NCBI GenBank assembly: GCA_965222725.1
Contig: OZ244969.1
Span: 4,836,001-4,900,000, forward strand
Reading direction: 5' to 3'
DNA: 64,000 bases
DNA from: GCA-2748575 sp965222725
Lineage (GTDB): Bacteria > Pseudomonadota > Gammaproteobacteria > Pseudomonadales > Ketobacteraceae
How positions within the stretch are numbered: the first letter of the stretch is position 1; every line of letters begins with the position of its first letter. The translations under genes were made by a program, and so were the position numbers. The notes below the pieces were generated by a model, which did no database searches, was not told where the DNA came from, and was given only the letters and a program-made list of their open reading frames with translations. Below are positions 46,266 to 54,183 of the stretch, piece by piece.

Positions 46266-46497
46266 CTGCTATCGATACTCTGTTTATCGTCACATTTATA
46301 CATTGCCGGGGAAGTATAGTTTTCTCACCACGCCAAATCCACTTTCCCAACCACCACCAACATGCATAAAACCCATAAAATCAGGCAGATGTAGCAGCTT
46401 ATCACTCCTTCTGACCGCTCGCGCCACATTAGGATTTGCAGCCTCGGAACGGTATACTTGCCAGTCAGATGAAATTTACCCGAATCGCTGTACCAGA

Positions 46498-46569
46498 ATG
46501 ACTCCCAAAACCCCAGACAGACGCTTCACAGTCGCACCCATGCTCGATGGGATAGACGTATTTTTATAG
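46498..46569 (+). pseudogene. dusA: 5' end of dusA interrupted by the prophage
   Basis: From ATG 46498 the frame reads MTPKTPDRRFTVAPMLDG, then leaves the family and stops at 46569. RFTVAPML followed by D is the invariant start of tRNA-dihydrouridine synthase A, where the host protein continues WTDRHCR. The homology ends at about 46548, at the Asp codon. DusA is a known integration target of a class of tyrosine recombinases that cut its 5' end. The rest of dusA should lie beyond the far end of the element. The 230 nt upstream, to the divergent protease gene, hold the promoter. Confidence 0.85.
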
Positions 46570-46674
46570 CCTTTTAATATCAATAGGTTATGCAACACCC
46601 GCTGACGCTTGGCGCACTATTAGCGCCCCTTCTTAAAGTGCCTGATTTCTCTCACCATTCAACGAGGGATCAGC

Positions 46675-46881
46675 ATGAAGCACAGAAAACCGCAATCAAA
46701 GAACGAAGCCTGGGCTATCGAAAACGGTACTCAAGAAGCCTTCGAGGAAGGCTATAACGACAGACATTATCCGGATAGAGAGATCAGAGAAGGCGCATAT
46801 GCCGACAACCTCATTCAACGCCAAGCATATGAAAAAGGCGTCGAGGATGCCGAATTTGATGAGGACCGAATTGCGTATTAA
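46675..46881 (+). CDS. Small acidic prophage protein of unknown function
   Basis: A 68-residue, highly charged protein (MKHRKPQSKNEAWAIENG start; EEGYNDRHYPDREI middle; DAEFDEDRIAY end), rich in Glu, Asp and Tyr. GAGGGATC precedes the ATG. It is the first gene inside the element after the dusA break. I recognise no family; small genes here often modulate host or excision functions, which is not shown for this one. A hairpin GGCGC/GCGCC lies at 46611-46627 upstream. Confidence 0.5.
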   Translation: MKHRKPQSKNEAWAIENGTQEAFEEGYNDRHYPDREIREGAYADNLIQRQAYEKGVEDAEFDEDRIAY

Positions 46882-46898
46882 TTCGCTGTTTCTTTTTG

Positions 46899-46927
46899 TT
46901 GACTCCGCGCCAATGGCGCGGTATATT
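46899..46927 (+). promoter_or_regulatory. Promoter with a palindrome filling its spacer
   Basis: TTGACT (46899-46904) and TATATT (46922-46927) are separated by exactly 17 nt, and the whole spacer is the perfect palindrome CCGCGCCAATGGCGCGG (46905-46921; 7-bp arms, 3-nt centre). The -35 matches consensus at five of six positions and the -10 at five of six. A repressor bound in the spacer, or cruciform formation, could control the downstream RadC gene. The ATG at 46980 is 52 nt further, with GGAGA upstream. Confidence 0.75.
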
Positions 46928-46979
46928 AACAATCACTGGGCAGGCAGTCCGCCAAGCCCGATACTACTGGAGACATCCA

Positions 46980-47425
46980 ATGATCAACAAAGCAGAACAG
47001 AAAATCATCGAGCAAGCCCTCTCAATCCTGAAGCGTGAAGTGCTGTCCACCAGCTTCGTAACCGGCCCCAATTCGCCAAAGACTTTATCAAGCTGCAGCT
47101 TGCCACACTGGAGCACGAAGTTTTCGCGGTTCTCTTTCTTAACACCCAGCACCAAATGATCTCTTTCGATATCCTGTTTCGCGGTACCGTCGATGGTGCC
47201 AGCGTTTATCCTCGGGAAGTGGCCAAAGAAGCCCTTTACAAAAACGCTTCAGCGGTGGTATTGGCCCACAACCACCCATCAAATATCGAGCGCGCCAGCC
47301 AAGCAGATCAACAGATTACCCAGCGACTGAGCGAAGCGCTCGGCCTTTTCGACATCCGTGTCTTGGATCACATCATTGTGACAAAGGATAAGGTTTTCAG
47401 TTTTGCGGAACGCGGGCTTTTATAG
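46980..47425 (+). pseudogene. Prophage RadC/JAB-domain gene with one-base frameshift
   Basis: From ATG 46980 the frame reads MINKAEQKIIEQALSILKRE and continues to STSFVTGP, then hits nonsense. From 47069 a second frame reads QFAKDFIKLQLATLEHEVF and onward without a break to 47425, ending KVFSFAERGLL. Joining them gives an intact RadC-type JAB protein of about 149 residues, with the metal-ligand motif HNHPS in VVLAHNHPSNIERAS and the family blocks LFRGTVDGASVYPREV and LGLFDIRVLDHIIVTKD. The break sits in GGCCCCA: one more C would restore a single frame. It could be a true mutation, a sequencing error, or translated by frameshift. RadC-like JAB proteins are common in mobile elements; function not settled. 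Confidence 0.85.
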
Positions 47426-47448
47426 CCCGCCCAGCGGAGGTTAGGACA

Positions 47449-47802
47449 ATGAGCGAGAATAGACCGATTTACAGTTCAAGCCCAGGGGTGCCACGCACCC
47501 TTGAGGCTTTCCGGAACCACCCCAGCGCACGGCCTTTTGCTGAAGGCTACGAGCCGCCTGATGGTGCGACCGTTGCCGCGTTGATTGATGTAATGGGATG
47601 GAGCCAGAACCAGGTTGCTATGCTTGTTGGGGCAAACTACAACCCCAAGAAAGGGAGCCCCACTGTCAGGCGCTGGAAAACGGACTCTGACGAGCATAGG
47701 CAGATATCCTATGCAGCATGGCGGCTGCTACTGGTTGCGGCTGGTGTGGTGGATATTAGGCAGGATCTGGGCGCGATACAGCCCAAGGTGGCGGGAAGGT
47801 AA
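47449..47802 (+). CDS. Prophage HTH-like protein
   Basis: A 117-residue protein with a likely helix-turn-helix (MGWSQNQVAMLVGANYNPKKG) and a C-terminal segment WRLLLVAAGVVDIRQDL. It starts 23 nt after the RadC gene, with GGAGG about nine bases ahead of the ATG. Similar DNA-binding proteins sit in phages and integrative elements. A regulatory function is inferred. Confidence 0.65.
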   Translation: MSENRPIYSSSPGVPRTLEAFRNHPSARPFAEGYEPPDGATVAALIDVMGWSQNQVAMLVGANYNPKKGSPTVRRWKTDSDEHRQISYAAWRLLLVAAGVVDIRQDLGAIQPKVAGR

Positions 47803-47879
47803 CCCTATGCAATGCTGTTATCCAAAAGGCAGGCAAACCCTTCTATGGAGGATAAAACGATCAAAGAGAGGTTTGGAGA

Positions 47880-48167
47880 GTGAGTGACGAAAACGATTAT
47901 GGCGATTTTATAGTTTTCGGTGGCGCCCAGTGCTATCCGAGCGGTGGGGCCAGAGATATATTGCCAATATATACAAACTCAAGGCGGGACGCGATTGATC
48001 AGGCAAAAGGCTTTCTGGATAAGCGGGTCAGACTTGATTCGGGATGGTCTGCCGATATTGACTGGATTCAGGTTTATGATGTTATGAGGTCTGAGGTGGT
48101 GTTTGAAGAGGGTTCTCTACCGCCTTACCAAATAGGGTTTATTGAGGGGCTGAAAAGCGAGGAATAA
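47880..48167 (+). CDS. Hypothetical prophage protein
   Basis: A 95-residue acidic protein (MSDENDYGDFIVFGGAQCYP start; PYQIGFIEGLKSEE end). The start is GTG 47880 with GAGAGG seven bases upstream. No family recognised. It is the last larger gene of the rightward accessory group before the terminator at 48210. Confidence 0.6.
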   Translation: MSDENDYGDFIVFGGAQCYPSGGARDILPIYTNSRRDAIDQAKGFLDKRVRLDSGWSADIDWIQVYDVMRSEVVFEEGSLPPYQIGFIEGLKSEE

Positions 48168-48209
48168 CTTACGCCCCGGCCGTCTACCTGTTAGAAATTC
48201 CTTTTTGTC

Positions 48210-48233
48210 GCCCCCGCACGGGGGCTCTTTTTT
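48210..48233 (+). terminator. Terminator of the rightward prophage genes
   Basis: GCCCCC (48210-48215) pairs with GGGGGC (48220-48225) around GCAC and is followed by CTCTTTTTT. This ends the transcript of the RadC/HTH group. Confidence 0.9.
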
Positions 48234-48323
48234 ATGTTTAGAAAACCACCGGAAAGACTTAAAATTCAAACTACTGTCGCGGCCATTGCGATAATCATTC
48301 TGGTGATCGACTGGTTATCGTAG
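48234..48323 (+). CDS. Possible 29-residue membrane peptide
   Basis: ATG 48234 follows the terminator directly and opens a frame with a basic start (MFRKPPERLKIQTT) and one hydrophobic segment (VAAIAIIILVIDWLS). It overlaps the convergent metallopeptidase-like gene by 9 nt. No ribosome binding site is evident, as the start lies in the terminator tail. It may be spurious. Confidence 0.25.
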   Translation: MFRKPPERLKIQTTVAAIAIIILVIDWLS

Positions 48324-48749
48324 CAGATAAAGCGCCTTTCGGTAGGTTACAGAAAACGGGTAAGAATCAGACGCCAGGTGCCTGGCCATGAGCTTTATAT
48401 CGGCACCGGCTTTTACCTGTTCTTTGTAGGCTTCCACCTCCATTTGCAGGTGAGTATCTTTATCCCACAAGGATTTGATACACCTCCATTTGTCCTCTTC
48501 CCACTGCCTGACGTGCCGCAACTCATGCATTAATAGCGGGTAGTCGTTCCGGTCATCCTCTTCAATTACAACCACATTGGCAAAGCTGAAAGCACCAAAT
48601 CCGGGCATGTCATACTTGTTCGGGTCCAGATAGAAAACCAGCGCCTTTTTTACCTTGTCGTTAGACATAACATGGTATCGGTTGGCCCTGTACATTGGCC
48701 AGATTTGCGTCAGAACTTTAAAAAAAATCAACACTCTCTTAGGAATCAT
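48315..48749 (-). CDS. Phage protein with HExxH-type zinc peptidase motif
   Basis: A 144-residue protein with a basic, hydrophobic N-terminus (MIPKRVLIFFKVLTQIW) and the motif LLMHELRHVRQWEEDKW (His75, Glu76, His79), which fits HExxH zinc hydrolases. An acidic residue follows at the right distance as a possible third ligand (for example in LQMEVEAYKEQ). The gene is last in the late operon, overlapping its upstream neighbour by 4 bp. In related phages this place is often held by lysis or host-interaction genes. The enzyme class is suggested by the motif only; family not recognised. Confidence 0.6.
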   Translation of the reverse strand: MIPKRVLIFFKVLTQIWPMYRANRYHVMSNDKVKKALVFYLDPNKYDMPGFGAFSFANVVVIEEDDRNDYPLLMHELRHVRQWEEDKWRCIKSLWDKDTHLQMEVEAYKEQVKAGADIKLMARHLASDSYPFSVTYRKALYLLR

Positions 48750-49258
48750 GGTTCACCTCTCATGTATTTTGCCCGAAGGCGTTCAAAAGTAGCGCGCTCC
48801 TGCGCCTCCAAGGATTCAGACTCAAGCTGCATCTGGTATTCCGACAAACTGAAAGACGTGCCATCAGTAAAGGCAATAATTATTTCGCCTTGACTGCTCT
48901 GGTATAGGCTGTGAACCGTTTTCCCTATAATATCCTGAGTTCCCGCCCCTCCAGGATCTTGAGCGCTCACCTCTCCGACTTTAAACAGCGGTAGACGTTG
49001 TTTGCCTGGCTGGCTGGTTACTGCTATATCAACATAGCGGACTGAGAGTGCTGCAAGCTCAGCTTGACCAGAAACAAAGACAACTTCGCGAGCCTCGCCA
49101 TCAACCGTTATGCCTTGGCACTCAAACACGGGGCCGGACTTAAAAAAAAGAACTTTTCTATAGTCGCCGGCAGCAATAAACCGAAACTCCAAGCCCACCG
49201 GCCTGCCCTCTATATTGCTCACAACACTTACTTTTCTGCCACCTTCAATGATCGCCAT
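48746..49258 (-). CDS. Hypothetical phage tail-region protein
   Basis: A 170-residue protein (MAIIEGGRKVSVVSNIEGRP start), mostly beta-rich to about residue 135, then a helical charged tail (ESLEAQERATFERLRAKYM). Its ATG at 49258 lies 3 nt after the stop of the tail-tip gene. A start at 49294 would overlap that gene and is unlikely. Not recognised; position suggests a tail or fibre accessory protein. Confidence 0.65.
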   Translation of the reverse strand: MAIIEGGRKVSVVSNIEGRPVGLEFRFIAAGDYRKVLFFKSGPVFECQGITVDGEAREVVFVSGQAELAALSVRYVDIAVTSQPGKQRLPLFKVGEVSAQDPGGAGTQDIIGKTVHSLYQSSQGEIIIAFTDGTSFSLSEYQMQLESESLEAQERATFERLRAKYMRGEP

Positions 49259-49260
49259 TA

Positions 49261-52200
49261 TTAAGCCTTCTGAATAAATCTCCAGTATCCACACTCAATA
49301 GATACACCGTTTCCGCTATCCGTGCTGTCAAGGGCATAAGCCTGAACACCCAACATCAAATAGTTTTTGCTGTTGGAAAAGCCATATCCGGAGGTAGGGA
49401 CATAATCTGCCAAGGCCGTTGTGCTGTCGTGGGAGAGGTATGGGACCTGAAGCCCGACATCTGCGGTACCGTCTCCTTTGTTGTGAACACTAACGACAAC
49501 ATCTTCGTACCCAAAGGCACCATTCAGTATCTCTGTACGGGTTTTATTGCCAGACCCATCGCTGCAGACCGCATAGGCATACGCGCCATCAAACTCAACA
49601 CCGATAAACCCTTGCCCTGCGTTGCCACCGGCACCTGAATTCCACTCGCCTATCCCGACAAAGGCAGCTGAATCGCCGGACGATGAATTGCCTACCACCA
49701 CCGCAGCTTTAAAATAGCTCTCCTTCTCAAAATCAAAAGCGGCAAGGTTATAGGTGGGCTCAACATACTTGACAAACGCCTTGTCGCCGTTGGCCCATGT
49801 ATCACCGATTTGCGCGCGAGCAAGGTCACCATTTGATCCAGAGCCGTAGACAACGGACGTATTAAGACCAGAGAGTTCGGTTGAGTATTCGCCATTATTC
49901 TCCGGAACCTTGAGGCGCTCGATAAAAATAACATTATCACCACCCAACGTGTCGGTTGATACATCAGCATTATCGTCTGGCTTGTTGCCACCAGAGTCAC
50001 CCACATTATCCCAATCTATCGCCTCGGCAGAAGTGGTAAAGCTGGACTCAGCAATATAGCTGGAATAGTTACCAAAGGTGTCACGGCTCCTTGCAACGTA
50101 ATAGTAGGTAGTCGCTGGGCTCAAGTTGGATAAATCAACACTCTCGCCAGTTCCCGCATAAACCCTATTTGACACCCCAGGCGTGAAGCCGGAGGTTTCA
50201 GACAGATAGACTTCAGCCCTTTGAAAATCCACATCGCCAGGGTTTGTCCACTTAATACGGGAGCCATAAGCGCCATTGGTGACACTAAACCCGCTCGGCA
50301 AGGCTGGTGCCGCATTGGTAAAAGTAACGTTTGCCGGGGTACCCTCTTCACCATCAACGGTGACTTGATACACCCGCACCTGAAGGCTGCTATAGGGCCC
50401 ACCAGAAAGCGCCGCGTTCTCTGAGTAGGTAAGGGTATAGATGTTGGTTTTCGTGGTCTCGGTGTAAAGCAGGCTGTTGTCAGCCTTTCGGATCTCAACC
50501 TTGAAGTGGCTGAACCAAGGCTCTGTATAGCCAGTGCCCGTCAGATTGTTTAGGTTCCAGGTGAACTGCAAATCTGGAGTAGTAAACACAGAGCCAGCAG
50601 CTTGCGAAGTTAATCGCAGCCCAGTAACCGTCACTGGCGGGCGGATCGTTGCGTAATTGGCGGAAAAGTCACCCAAGGTGATAGATTCAACCGGCCCACT
50701 ATCCAGGACTACACCGGTAGTGGATACGGCGAGCGCCCTAAACTCCCAGGTGCTGCCATCAGACGCGGCGGTATAACTAACTTCATGCTGCGCCGGGCCT
50801 ACTTCAAACCACCCGGAATCTCCTTGCTTTCTCGCCTGGATGATCGAATAGCTGTAATTCGTAGCGGTCGGCGGTGTAACGGTTATGTCAATCGTGCTTC
50901 TATTGCCTTCCGGTGTTATGGGCGTGTTTGTGTACTCGGTAAGGTCGATGGCAAGGGGCTGCTCTGTTTCTTCCTGTGGCTCCTCCTGAGGCTCTGTAGG
51001 CGCAATCAAGTGCTGGACTCTAGAGTGTGCCTGCCAGTCGTTTGAGCTGCCGCGACTTAGAGGGAAGTCGGAGCCAGCTCTATTGAGATCCCCCGACGGA
51101 GTTTGCAAAAACCTGACTCCTTGGTTGGAGCCAAAGGTCATATAGTCATAACTGTAGTCGTTTGTGAAAATATCCCAGTTCCAAGCACCAGTTAAATCCG
51201 GGGCCGAACCATCGTCTGCAACCACAGTACCGGCGTCTACCGTTGGGGGCGAATTGTTGGCTCCATCAATAAATATGTAAAGATTGCCAGGGGTACCGCC
51301 ACCGCCATCACTTGCTTTTATGCTATAGGGCAAGGCGCCGGAATTGTCCCACCTATCTCCTTCTTCGCCGTTGTTTGCGCTGATATCAATCTTTCCACTA
51401 GTCCCAAAGCTCATGCCTCTAGAGAGGATCGCGAGGCCGGCACCGCCATTTCCGCCGTTGCCACCATCACCAATAGGATCGAAGCGCCATGTGTTGTCTA
51501 TGCTGGTGTATATACTGTTATTCCATAAAGAATCGCCAGCAGGGCCGCCCTGTCCCCACAGCCCATTTGGAAGCCCCTCCAGAGTCTCTGGGTCCACATC
51601 AATGAGAGGCAGTGATAAGTTTTGGGAGCGGTAATACCTGTTAGCCCCCTGGCGCACAAATATCGGGACACCCTCGTTTATCACCAGGAGGCCTTCAGCA
51701 GCCTCCCGAACAGTGGTAACCCAAAACTCATAGGCGTCATCATTGCCGCTTTCGTAGGAATCATCGATTCTCTGATCCCAGATATAGGCGCGGGGGCCGG
51801 GCGGATCATCAAAATCATATACTATGGTGTTTTGGTATCTCCGGTAATCCTCGCCAGGGTGGCCCAAGCCTCGACCATTAATAGTGCCGAAACAGTTAAA
51901 GAACCCCTTGACCTTCAGGAATACGTTTTTCTCTATCGTGATCTCTCTGCCAAAAGGCAGGGTGAAGTCACCGTCCACGTAGTAGACAGAGCCACTATCA
52001 TTTAGCGAGTTGGCGCCCGAAAGAGTAAAATCAGAGCCAACCGTCACGATAGAGCCAGAGCGGGAAACGGAACCGGAAAACGCAGACTCTATGTCCGCGC
52101 CGGTGTCAGTGTACTTTGAATCAGGCACAGCGGTTCCGCCAGGGATCGTTTCATCTCCACCATACTCAACCAGTGGCGATGCCTTTTGGGTGGAGCCAAC

Positions 52201-53754
52201 AAGCTTTAACGTAACCGCACCCGTATACCAATTAACCCTGGTCTGCTCCACTTCAAAGGAACGATCAAGATCAGCAGGGCCAAAGTAATCTGGGTAATCA
52301 GGCAGATTCAAGCGAACCACATCACCAACCTCAATGGGGTTGAGAGAAGGCATAACGGTAACGGTGATTGCTATGGGTGGGCCAGCAAAGCGGTCCCTAA
52401 ACCCATCAAACATGCTTCGTACTGCATCTATCGAATGCTTTGCGGAGTGAAGGCCCTGGAACTCAAGTTCCAGCAGCGAGCTTAACTTGTGCCTTGTTTT
52501 GCTTTCAGGGTCATAGAAATAGTTCGCCCTTGAATAACGCTCTTCGTCATATTTATATCCCCACTTAATCTTGACAAAATTTATAACCTGGTCGTGCTCA
52601 TAAGTGGCATCAGATGCGCTGACAATGTTGGTTTTGTCGATGACGTGAGTGTAGCTGGCGTTGGAAACAATAGAGGCAATACGCTTTAGACCCAGTTCGC
52701 CGGTTGTTAGTACCGGCGAAAAGCAACCAAGCAAACCGTAAAGCTCCCGCTCTATAAAGCGCTTTCCATCGGTTTTTTGCAGGCCCTCAAAGCGAACTGA
52801 CCGGCCCTTGGTGTCATCTGATGTATCCCACCAATCTAGGCCGATTGTTGTAAACTTTGAAGTGGCGATATACTGCGGGTCTATCCCAAGGTGCCAGTGT
52901 GCTGGAAGAGTATACCCATCACCATACAGGGTGCCGGTCAATACTGCATAGGCAAGCTTAACCGTAGGCAGCTCCAGATAAATATGCTCAATGACCTTAA
53001 TTTTGCGGCTCTTGCCATCCTCAGCAGCTACCCACTCACGCGACTGAGTGCCAAAGGCGCCGCGAGAAAGACCGGTAAAGGTGCTGCCAGTCTTACCGGT
53101 GTAGGTGATGATTTCCCTTGCTTTCCCGTCAGTGACCTCAATGTGCCCAACAACTGAATCAGGATTGGATGAGTAACTGCTGCCGTGATAGTAAGTCTCA
53201 AACTTGTCCGTTTTGAGAACGGTTATCAGGCCTGTTTCATCTTCGGCAATATCATCTGTCAGTATGGTTTCTGATCTGTCAAATATCTCCTTTCTAGTCT
53301 GTCGCTGAACGTCATAACAGGTGTACTTGTAGGTTCTGTCCTTAACATCTTCACGCTCGACAATTTGGGTCTGTATTAAAGCGAACTCTGCAAAGTCAAG
53401 GCCGGGAAACCCCATATAGAGCCTGACTCGGTTTTTGGTAACCGTCAGATTGCTAGCAAGCTTTGAGCGAAGGTATGACGAATAATTCCAACCTTTATCT
53501 AAAACCGAAAATGAGAACCGGCCTATCGTTGAATTGAAGTTTTTAATGTCAAGCGTCTGAGACGTGCCAGATATTGATCGCTCTACAAGCTGCCGCTGAA
53601 ACACCTGGTAACCATCAGGCACAGGAGTGTCTTGAGCGGAAGTAATATACAATAAGTCCGTATTGTCTTCGTTTAGCGCCATCTCAATAACAAACAATGG
53701 TCGCTTTTGCAGGGCGGAGTTGGCCCGCTGAAACCTGATAGAATCAGAACGCAT
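49261..53754 (-). CDS. Large tail-tip/host-specificity protein with fibronectin III and lectin-like regions
   Basis: A 1497-residue protein downstream of the tape measure gene. Residues about 1-520 form a hub-like region (FSVLDKGWNYSSYLRSKL, QRQTRKEIFDRSETI, VGDVVRLNLPDYPDYFG), followed by a beta-rich stretch and a Gly-rich segment (near 760-850, GGNGGNGGAGLAILS). Several fibronectin III-like modules occupy about 930-1290 (for example SGFSVTNGAYGSRIKWTNPGDVDF). The C-terminus (about 1320-1497) looks like a beta-sandwich carbohydrate-binding domain. It probably joins the hub and the receptor-binding function, comparable to lambda gpJ. Separate L, K and I genes are absent. Confidence 0.8.
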   Translation of the reverse strand: MRSDSIRFQRANSALQKRPLFVIEMALNEDNTDLLYITSAQDTPVPDGYQVFQRQLVERSISGTSQTLDIKNFNSTIGRFSFSVLDKGWNYSSYLRSKLASNLTVTKNRVRLYMGFPGLDFAEFALIQTQIVEREDVKDRTYKYTCYDVQRQTRKEIFDRSETILTDDIAEDETGLITVLKTDKFETYYHGSSYSSNPDSVVGHIEVTDGKAREIITYTGKTGSTFTGLSRGAFGTQSREWVAAEDGKSRKIKVIEHIYLELPTVKLAYAVLTGTLYGDGYTLPAHWHLGIDPQYIATSKFTTIGLDWWDTSDDTKGRSVRFEGLQKTDGKRFIERELYGLLGCFSPVLTTGELGLKRIASIVSNASYTHVIDKTNIVSASDATYEHDQVINFVKIKWGYKYDEERYSRANYFYDPESKTRHKLSSLLELEFQGLHSAKHSIDAVRSMFDGFRDRFAGPPIAITVTVMPSLNPIEVGDVVRLNLPDYPDYFGPADLDRSFEVEQTRVNWYTGAVTLKLVGSTQKASPLVEYGGDETIPGGTAVPDSKYTDTGADIESAFSGSVSRSGSIVTVGSDFTLSGANSLNDSGSVYYVDGDFTLPFGREITIEKNVFLKVKGFFNCFGTINGRGLGHPGEDYRRYQNTIVYDFDDPPGPRAYIWDQRIDDSYESGNDDAYEFWVTTVREAAEGLLVINEGVPIFVRQGANRYYRSQNLSLPLIDVDPETLEGLPNGLWGQGGPAGDSLWNNSIYTSIDNTWRFDPIGDGGNGGNGGAGLAILSRGMSFGTSGKIDISANNGEEGDRWDNSGALPYSIKASDGGGGTPGNLYIFIDGANNSPPTVDAGTVVADDGSAPDLTGAWNWDIFTNDYSYDYMTFGSNQGVRFLQTPSGDLNRAGSDFPLSRGSSNDWQAHSRVQHLIAPTEPQEEPQEETEQPLAIDLTEYTNTPITPEGNRSTIDITVTPPTATNYSYSIIQARKQGDSGWFEVGPAQHEVSYTAASDGSTWEFRALAVSTTGVVLDSGPVESITLGDFSANYATIRPPVTVTGLRLTSQAAGSVFTTPDLQFTWNLNNLTGTGYTEPWFSHFKVEIRKADNSLLYTETTKTNIYTLTYSENAALSGGPYSSLQVRVYQVTVDGEEGTPANVTFTNAAPALPSGFSVTNGAYGSRIKWTNPGDVDFQRAEVYLSETSGFTPGVSNRVYAGTGESVDLSNLSPATTYYYVARSRDTFGNYSSYIAESSFTTSAEAIDWDNVGDSGGNKPDDNADVSTDTLGGDNVIFIERLKVPENNGEYSTELSGLNTSVVYGSGSNGDLARAQIGDTWANGDKAFVKYVEPTYNLAAFDFEKESYFKAAVVVGNSSSGDSAAFVGIGEWNSGAGGNAGQGFIGVEFDGAYAYAVCSDGSGNKTRTEILNGAFGYEDVVVSVHNKGDGTADVGLQVPYLSHDSTTALADYVPTSGYGFSNSKNYLMLGVQAYALDSTDSGNGVSIECGYWRFIQKA

Positions 53755-53774
53755 GCAGAAATATTACCGAGAAT

Positions 53775-54173
53775 TCAAACAAGAAGGATTTTAAAGCTGT
53801 ACTTATACAGCCCTCGCGAACTGGTCACGACCTCAGAGTGATCGCCATCCAGTACGGCACTGACGGGGTTGACTGGACTGGCAACAGTTCCTTTTTCATC
53901 AAAAGTGAAAGTCTCGCCGGCACAGACCGAATACAAAAACTCCTGTATTTGATCTCGATGAGAACCATCCGTAACGATTGATGTAACAATGCTCCTGTAC
54001 TCATCTACGCGCCGGAGGACAGTTTCCGGCGGGCCTTCCCAAGGCATATGCACTGTTTTATCGGTCTTTAGCTGGGGCGTGATGATGTCGCAAACAATAT
54101 CAATATCATAGGCTGCATCTTCCGTATGGCCTGCGACTATCCTGCGCTTTGCGGTATAACTAAAAGCTGACAT
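53775..54173 (-). CDS. Phage minor tail protein
   Basis: A 132-residue protein starting MSAFSYTAKRRIVAGHTEDAA. The ATG at 54173 has GGAG seven bases upstream; the longer frame to 54230 overlaps the tape measure gene. It lies between tape measure and tail tip, where lambda has gpM, so a distal tail role is likely. The central VLRRVDEYRSIVTS helix and the Cys in SVCAGETFTFDE are notable. Identity is by position; no motif is decisive. Confidence 0.65.
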   Translation of the reverse strand: MSAFSYTAKRRIVAGHTEDAAYDIDIVCDIITPQLKTDKTVHMPWEGPPETVLRRVDEYRSIVTSIVTDGSHRDQIQEFLYSVCAGETFTFDEKGTVASPVNPVSAVLDGDHSEVVTSSRGLYKYSFKILLV

Positions 54174-54183
54174 AACGATTCTC

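Noticed and set aside
45886..46569. 227-codon rightward frame ending in the dusA fragment
   Set aside because: Only the last 23 codons (from 46498) are dusA; the rest is antisense to the protease gene and intergenic.
47615..47887. Frame ending with MQCCYPKGRQTLLWRIKR before the 95-residue prophage gene
   Set aside because: It overlaps the HTH-like gene in another frame and has no good ribosome binding site.
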